Assembly (NCBI GenBank): GCA_947174735.1
Contig: CAMWKC010000040.1
Span: 1 to 12,164, forward strand
Length of the DNA: 12,164 nucleotides
Direction of reading: 5' to 3'
From: an uncultured Porphyromonadaceae bacterium
GTDB lineage: Bacteria > Bacteroidota > Bacteroidia > Bacteroidales > Muribaculaceae
Below, piece after piece: positions 9,061 to 12,164 of this stretch. The translations under genes and the position numbers were made by a program. The notes under the pieces were generated by a model. That model did not search any database, was not told the DNA's origin, and saw nothing but the letters and a program-made list of their open reading frames with translations. Numbering within the stretch: the stretch's first letter is position 1; every line of letters begins with the position of its first letter.

Positions 9061-9068
9061 CAAAATTA
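9061..9068 (-). promoter_or_regulatory. Possible -7 box (TAATTTTG) for tamB
   Basis: The minus strand reads TAATTTTG, which fits TAnnTTTG, 25 bases before the tamB GTG start. This would leave a very short leader. No TTG sits at the expected 20-base distance; the nearest is about 26 bases away. It lies back to back with the well-formed tsaD promoter. Confidence 0.4.
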
Positions 9069-9113
9069 GCAATTTTTATTTACCTCTCACTCCGCAACAC
9101 CATATTATTTTTA

Positions 9114-9145
9114 TTTGGCGAAGTCAGGCAATTTGATTAAATTTG
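9114..9145 (+). promoter_or_regulatory. Bacteroidota-type promoter of tsaD
   Basis: TTTG at 9114-9117 is followed after exactly 20 bases by TAAATTTG at 9138-9145, a full match to the -33 TTTG / -7 TAnnTTTG pattern of the Bacteroidota primary sigma factor. Transcription should start near 9152, giving a leader of nearly 60 bases before the tsaD ATG at 9209. Confidence 0.75.
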
Positions 9146-9158
9146 CAGACTGACTACA

Positions 9159-9187
9159 TATTCTCACCCTTATGCTGAGTGAGAATA
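9159..9187 (+). promoter_or_regulatory. Perfect 9-bp hairpin in the tsaD leader
   Basis: TATTCTCAC at 9159-9167 pairs with GTGAGAATA at 9179-9187 around an 11-base loop. It lies wholly between the predicted transcription start (about 9152) and the tsaD ATG at 9209. It could be an RNA stem affecting translation or mRNA stability, or a DNA operator with dyad symmetry. Nothing in the sequence decides between these. Confidence 0.5.
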
Positions 9188-9208
9188 GTGACATTCATTT
9201 TCTTACAA

Positions 9209-10225
9209 ATGAGCATAGTTATACTTGGAATAGAGTCGTCGTGCGACGATACTTCAGCAGCCGTTGTAATCGATGGTGTAGTGCACAGCAACGTCATAGC
9301 CAGCCAAAAGGTGCATGAGAATTATGGCGGTGTGGTACCTGAACTCGCCTCGCGTGCGCACCAGCAGAATATCGTGCCTGTCGTCAGCGAAGCATTACGT
9401 CAGGCCGGTGTTAATGTCTCGCAGCTATCGGCTATAGCTTACACGCGCGGTCCCGGTTTGTTGGGGTCACTGCTTGTAGGCACTTCGTTTGCCAAAGGTA
9501 TGGCTATCGGTCTGGGGATTCCCCTTCTCGATGTCAACCATCTTCATGCCCATGTACTGGCTCAGTTCATCAGACGAGATGCTGACAGCGAGGTGCCTGA
9601 GTTTCCGTTTATGTGCCTTCTGGTGTCGGGTGGTAACACTCAGATTGTCATAGCCGACTCACCTTCAGACATGCGCATCGTCGGTCGTACTATCGACGAC
9701 GCAGCCGGAGAAGCATTCGACAAATGCGCAAAAATTATAGGACTTCCCTATCCGGGTGGTCCGCATATAGATCGTTTAGCTGCCGAAGGTGATGCTAAAG
9801 CCTTTAAGTTTGCCAAGCCTTCGATACCGGGTCTCGACTGTTCGTTCAGCGGTCTGAAGACTTCATTTCTCTATACTGTCAATAATGAGATGAGACGTGA
9901 TCCGAATTTCATAGAACTTCATCGCGCCGACCTTGCCGCCTCTCTACAGGCTACTATCATCGACATACTTATCGACAAACTTGACAAGGCCGTAAAGCTA
10001 TATCCGGTGTCACAGATTTCTATAGGCGGAGGCGTTTCGGCCAACTCCGGAGTGCGTCGTGCTGTGGCAGAATATTGTAGCCGTCACGGTATAAAAGCAT
10101 GGATTCCGGAACGTGTCTTTACAACTGACAACGCCGCTATGGTGGCTACAGCCGGATATTTCAAATATCTGGCCAAAGATTTCGGTAGCCTTGCTTCACC
10201 TCCTTTTTCAAGAGTATCGGTCTGA
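9209..10225 (+). CDS. tsaD: tRNA N6-adenosine threonylcarbamoyltransferase TsaD
   Basis: TsaD transfers the threonylcarbamoyl group from threonylcarbamoyl-AMP to A37 of ANN-decoding tRNAs (t6A), working with TsaB, TsaC and TsaE in the cytosol. The 338-residue product has the usual length. It has the start motif MSIVILGIESSCDDTS, the metal-binding His111 and His115 in NHLHAH, the nucleotide-binding glycine motifs VSGGNTQ (139-145) and GGGVSAN (273-279), the segment TIDDAAGEAFDK (161-172), and the metal-site Asp307 in TTDNAAM. I chose the ATG at 9209 because the family begins at MSIVILGIESS. A GTG at 9179 in the same frame would add ten unconserved residues and falls inside the leader hairpin. 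It is divergent from tamB and 50 bases ahead of the cinA-like gene. Confidence 0.97.
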   Translation: MSIVILGIESSCDDTSAAVVIDGVVHSNVIASQKVHENYGGVVPELASRAHQQNIVPVVSEALRQAGVNVSQLSAIAYTRGPGLLGSLLVGTSFAKGMAIGLGIPLLDVNHLHAHVLAQFIRRDADSEVPEFPFMCLLVSGGNTQIVIADSPSDMRIVGRTIDDAAGEAFDKCAKIIGLPYPGGPHIDRLAAEGDAKAFKFAKPSIPGLDCSFSGLKTSFLYTVNNEMRRDPNFIELHRADLAASLQATIIDILIDKLDKAVKLYPVSQISIGGGVSANSGVRRAVAEYCSRHGIKAWIPERVFTTDNAAMVATAGYFKYLAKDFGSLASPPFSRVSV

Positions 10226-10275
10226 ACGTTGTGCAATTTATCCGTTCGGCTTGTTGTATATATAAAATGTAACTT

Positions 10276-11067
10276 ATGAGCACAGAATCCACCCACCGCA
10301 AGAATCCGAAGGCCAGCAGGCACACTGAGACCAGACATCTTGTCATATATGGTTATACCCGCCATGAACTGGCCAAAGTTATACGACACTTTGAGAGCCA
10401 ATTGCCCGAATACGTGCGTATTTCAGTCGATACTAACAGTCTGGTGACACGTGTCACACTGACTGGTGTACACAGCGGCGTCGAACTGCTGCGCTTCAAT
10501 ATGAATCGTTATCATCAGGACCTATCACGCATATTCTCTGAGGAAACCATAGCTACCGACGACAAACCTATAGCGCGTGTTCTTGGCGAACTGTTGCATG
10601 AGCGCGAGCTTACAGTTGCTTGTGCCGAAAGCTGTACCGGTGGTAATCTGGCCCATCGTATCGTACAGGTACCCGGTTCATCAGCCTACTTTCTGGGTAG
10701 TGTAGTCAGCTACAGCAACGAAGTCAAAGCCGAAGTACTTGGGGTGCCGCGTCACGACATATCAGAATATGGTGCAGTCAGCCGACAGGTAGTATGTGCC
10801 ATGGCCGACGGAGTAGCACGTCTTATGCACTCTGATTGTGCAATAGCCACTTCGGGCATAGCCGGCCCTGACGGAGGAACCCGTTTCAAACCGGTCGGTA
10901 CAGTTTGGATAGCCGTCCGTTATGGCGACGATACCGTAGCCGAATGTATACATTTCGCCGGCGACCGCAACGAAGTCATCGAAAGCGCTACCAACCACGG
11001 CATGGTAATGCTCATCAATCTGCTCCGCAACCGCTATGTCGAGCAGGAAGACATCAATGACGAGTAA
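10276..11067 (+). CDS. CinA-family protein lacking the N-terminal MoCF-like domain (PncC-type amidohydrolase)
   Basis: The C-terminal region (about 97-255) is the CinA/PncC domain, which in characterised members hydrolyses nicotinamide mononucleotide to nicotinate mononucleotide plus ammonia in NAD recycling. Visible motifs are AESCTGG (117-123, with Ser119), YSNEVK (146-151, with Lys151), GAVS (166-169), SGIAGPDGG (193-201) and KPVGT (205-209). Residues about 30-95 match the KH-like linker domain that precedes this domain in full-length CinA. The usual N-terminal competence-damage/MoCF-like domain (about 170 residues) is absent, since the 263-residue frame begins only 50 bases after tsaD. 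The first 20 residues are basic and polar, and are not recognisable. The ATG at 10276 is the only sensible start. No strong promoter is seen in the gap, so transcription with tsaD is likely. Activity should be retained, as the catalytic motifs are intact, but this is inference. Confidence 0.88.
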   Translation: MSTESTHRKNPKASRHTETRHLVIYGYTRHELAKVIRHFESQLPEYVRISVDTNSLVTRVTLTGVHSGVELLRFNMNRYHQDLSRIFSEETIATDDKPIARVLGELLHERELTVACAESCTGGNLAHRIVQVPGSSAYFLGSVVSYSNEVKAEVLGVPRHDISEYGAVSRQVVCAMADGVARLMHSDCAIATSGIAGPDGGTRFKPVGTVWIAVRYGDDTVAECIHFAGDRNEVIESATNHGMVMLINLLRNRYVEQEDINDE

Positions 11068-11075
11068 TCCCCCTC

Positions 11076-11245
11076 CAGCGCGAAGCCTTCCTCAGCATAA
11101 AGCTCCCGCCGGCACAAAGCTCCACTCAGCATAAAGCTTCCGCCGGCACGAAGCTCCACTCAGCGCGAAGCCTCAGTCGGCATAAAGCTTCCGCCGGCAT
11201 AAAGTTCCCGCCAGCACAAAGCTCCAGTCAGCGCGAAGCTGTTCA
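11076..11245. repeat. Array of ten 17-bp tandem repeats
   Basis: Ten head-to-tail units in exact 17-base phase, starting 8 bases after the cinA stop codon. The consensus is CRGCRYRAAGCTYCMSY; bases 1, 3, 4, 8, 9 and 10 never change. Three unit types can be told apart: A (CAGCATAAAGCTTCCGC), B (CGGCACAAAGCTCCACT) and C (starting CAGCGCGAAGC). Their order is C-A-B-A-B-C-A-A-B-C. Units 2-3 and 4-5 form a 34-bp higher-order repeat with two differences. Every unit but three (1, 6 and 8) keeps the palindrome AGCT, and A/B junctions carry GCCGGC, so neighbouring units can pair (for example AGCTTC 11135-11140 with GAAGCT 11150-11155). The 17-base period and TAA in two plus frames speak against coding. 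The function is unknown. Confidence 0.9.
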
Positions 11246-11251
11246 GTTCAA

Positions 11252-11268
11252 AAGCAAAGCTTTTGCTT
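11252..11268 (+). terminator. Short hairpin after the cinA repeat array; weak terminator candidate
   Basis: AAGCAAA at 11252-11258 pairs with TTTGCTT at 11262-11268 over a 3-base loop; an alternative pairing is AAAAGC 11250-11255 with GCTTTT 11259-11264. It sits between the cinA-like gene and the rpmB promoter, where a terminator is expected, but a clear T-run does not follow. Confidence 0.35.
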
Positions 11269-11270
11269 CT

Positions 11271-11292
11271 CCCCAAGCTTTCCCCAAGCTTT
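11271..11292. repeat. Direct 11-bp duplication CCCCAAGCTTT
   Basis: CCCCAAGCTTT occurs twice back to back (11271-11281 and 11282-11292). It shares the AAGCTT core of the neighbouring 17-bp array but has a different period, so it may be a separate duplication in the same unstable stretch. Confidence 0.75.
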
Positions 11293-11357
11293 TGCCCTTC
11301 ACAATAGCCTCATCCACATAAAAACACCCTTTAAATTAAAATAGTACCCCTTTAAAC

Positions 11358-11388
11358 TTGCACAGTAAGCTTTTATTAGCTAACTTTG
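11358..11388 (+). promoter_or_regulatory. Bacteroidota-type promoter of the rpmB-rpmG-DUF4295 operon
   Basis: TTG at 11358-11360 is followed after exactly 20 bases by TAACTTTG at 11381-11388, matching the -33/-7 pattern of the Bacteroidota primary sigma factor. Transcription should begin near 11395, leaving a leader of about 120 bases before rpmB. An AT-rich stretch with paired CCCTTTAAA lies directly upstream. Confidence 0.75.
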
Positions 11389-11417
11389 CAGCCGATTTGT
11401 GGGCACATCCTGTAAAG

Positions 11418-11442
11418 TCATCGAGAATGATGCACTCGATGA
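11418..11442 (+). promoter_or_regulatory. Hairpin in the rpmB leader; candidate ribosomal-protein leader
   Basis: TCATCGAG at 11418-11425 pairs perfectly with CTCGATGA at 11435-11442 over a 9-base loop. A second, weaker stem follows (CTGAG 11454-11458 with CTCAG 11467-11471). Both lie in the predicted 5' leader, some 45-95 bases before the rpmB ATG. Ribosomal-protein operons often carry leader RNAs bound by one of their products, so autoregulation is a reasonable guess, but I recognise no known leader class. Confidence 0.4.
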
Positions 11443-11514
11443 TGATATGAGAACTGAGATGGCGGCCTCAGGTCAGATCAAAACAACCGTTTAGATATAT
11501 AACTTCAAACAGCC

Positions 11515-11778
11515 ATGTCAAAGATTTGTCAGATCACAGGCAAAAAGGCTTCTGTGGGCAATAACGTGTCTCACTCGAAGCGTCGCACAAAACGCAAATT
11601 CAACATCAACCTTCACACCAAGAAGTTCTATTGGGTGGAGCAGGATATGTGGATTGAGCTTACACTCTCTGCCCACGCTCTCCGCACTATCAACAAAATC
11701 GGCCTCAACGCTGCCCTCAAAAAGGCTGCCGCTGAGGGCAACCTCGATTTTAAAGACATCAAAATCGTTTCCTTCTAA
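11515..11778 (+). CDS. rpmB: Large-subunit ribosomal protein bL28
   Basis: An 87-residue basic protein of the 50S subunit, matching Bacteroidota bL28 throughout: start [11 protein letters not shown], the segment [15 protein letters not shown] (16-30), then the [20 protein letters not shown] stretch (about 40-59) and a C-terminal helix and strand. Only one Cys (C5) is present, so this is the zinc-free form. It starts with ATG at 11515; the bases before it carry no Shine-Dalgarno, as expected where the ribosome's anti-Shine-Dalgarno is sequestered. It is the first gene of a tight operon (18 bases to rpmG) with its own promoter and leader. Confidence 0.97.
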   Translation: MSKICQITGKKASVGNNVSHSKRRTKRKFNINLHTKKFYWVEQDMWIELTLSAHALRTINKIGLNAALKKAAAEGNLDFKDIKIVSF

Positions 11779-11796
11779 TCCCCCTCACCACTCAAT

Positions 11797-11985
11797 ATGG
11801 CAAAGAAAGCTAAAGGTAACCGCGTTCAGGTAATCCTTGAATGTACTGAACACAAGGCAAGCGGTATGCCCGGTATGTCACGTTACATTACTACAAAGAA
11901 CCGTAAGAACACTACCGGCCGCATGGAGTTGAAAAAATACAACCCCATACTCAAAAGAATGACCATTCACAAAGAAATTAAATAA
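11797..11985 (+). CDS. rpmG: Large-subunit ribosomal protein bL33
   Basis: A 62-residue basic 50S protein near the tRNA E site. It matches Bacteroidota bL33 from [18 protein letters not shown] through [11 protein letters not shown] (29-39) to [17 protein letters not shown] at the end. There is one Cys (C16) and no CxxC pairs, so it is the zinc-free type. The ATG at 11797 lies 18 bases after the rpmB stop, without a Shine-Dalgarno. The rpmB-rpmG pairing is conserved in many bacteria and ensures matched supply of both proteins. Confidence 0.97.
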   Translation: MAKKAKGNRVQVILECTEHKASGMPGMSRYITTKNRKNTTGRMELKKYNPILKRMTIHKEIK

Positions 11986-11998
11986 GCATCTCTGAACT

Positions 11999-12148
11999 AT
12001 GGCAAAGAAAACCGTTGCGTCTCTTCAGAAAGGTGAAGGCCGCACTTATAGCAAAGTCATCAAGATGGAGAAGTCTCCCAAGACAGGAGCTTATGTCTTC
12101 AAAGAGGAGATGGTACCCAACGACGCAGTACAGGCTGCGCTTAAGTAA
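11999..12148 (+). CDS. DUF4295 family protein, Bacteroidota-specific small basic protein
   Basis: A 49-residue frame begins with ATG at 11999, 13 bases after the rpmG stop, and ends with TAA at 12146-12148. The sequence MAKKTVASLQKGEG at the start and the central VIKMEKSPKTGAYVF (20-34) are the hallmarks of DUF4295, a family found next to rpmB and rpmG in Bacteroidota. The N-terminal half is basic, which suits an rRNA-binding protein. From memory, a Bacteroidota-specific ribosomal protein named bL38 was reported in the Flavobacterium johnsoniae ribosome, and this gene may be its counterpart, but I cannot confirm that link from the sequence. The length is normal and complete. Usual downstream neighbours (ftsY, rimO) would lie outside the window. 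Confidence 0.9.
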   Translation: MAKKTVASLQKGEGRTYSKVIKMEKSPKTGAYVFKEEMVPNDAVQAALK

Positions 12149-12164
12149 GTATTAATTTTTGAGT

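Larger units (their letters stand above)
11068..11514. other. 447-base intergenic region between the cinA-like gene and rpmB
   Basis: No gene with a usable start codon is seen here on either strand. The left half holds the 17-bp tandem array and an AAGCTT-rich hairpin and duplication. The right half holds an AT-rich stretch with two copies of CCCTTTAAA 21 bases apart (11327-11335 and 11348-11356), the rpmB promoter, and a structured rpmB leader. The separate elements have their own entries. Confidence 0.8.

Noticed and set aside
9172..9309. An ATG at 9172 in another frame opens about 45 codons overlapping the start of tsaD.
   Set aside because: It begins in the loop of the leader hairpin, encodes nothing recognisable, and overlaps the conserved tsaD coding sequence in a different frame.
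11076..11245. The repeat array as a CRISPR.
   Set aside because: The units are contiguous without spacers, only 17 bases long, and no cas gene is nearby.
11061..11318. One plus-strand frame is open for 86 codons across the tandem array, in a different frame from the cinA-like gene.
   Set aside because: No usable start codon lies in its first part; a TGA precedes it at 11058. The 17-base unit would encode a low-complexity, frame-rotating peptide. I see no slippery heptamer at the cinA stop, so a frameshift extension is not supported.

Overview
The window looks like a core-genome segment of a member of the order Bacteroidales (phylum Bacteroidota). Family Muribaculaceae is a reasonable but unproven guess from protein flavour. 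Three things support the phylum: the run tamB / tsaD / cinA-like / rpmB / rpmG / DUF4295 is a typical Bacteroidota neighbourhood; the start codons lack Shine-Dalgarno sequences; and two promoters match the Bacteroidota -33/-7 pattern (TTTG or TTG, 20 bases, TAnnTTTG).

Left part, minus strand (positions 1-9035). Reading in the direction of transcription: a long tamB-type gene for an inner-membrane-anchored envelope protein, a cytosolic patatin-like lipid hydrolase, a cytosolic GH13 alpha-amylase-type glycosidase, prs (PRPP synthetase), and the first 178 codons of an exported PNGase F-like protein that runs off the left edge. The patatin, amylase and prs genes are closely spaced (16 and 35-45 base gaps) and could share a transcript. 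A TAnnTTTG box lies in front of each of tamB, patatin and prs, without a convincing -33 partner.

Right part, plus strand (positions 9114-12164). A textbook Bacteroidota promoter drives tsaD (t6A tRNA modification), with a perfect 9-bp hairpin in its leader. After it comes a shortened CinA-family protein that keeps the KH-like and PncC-type amidohydrolase regions but lacks the usual N-terminal MoCF-like domain. Then comes a 447-base non-coding stretch, followed by rpmB (bL28), rpmG (bL33) and a 49-residue DUF4295 protein, all tightly packed. The next gene (expected to be ftsY from family context) is outside the window.

The least ordinary item is the 447-base gap between cinA and rpmB. It holds ten head-to-tail 17-bp units in exact 17-base phase (11076-11245), an adjacent 11-bp duplication with the same AAGCTT core, a short hairpin, the rpmB promoter, and a roughly 120-base rpmB leader with hairpins. 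No RNA genes, CRISPR arrays, insertion sequences or phage genes were seen. Most of the window is housekeeping; no new multi-gene system is evident.
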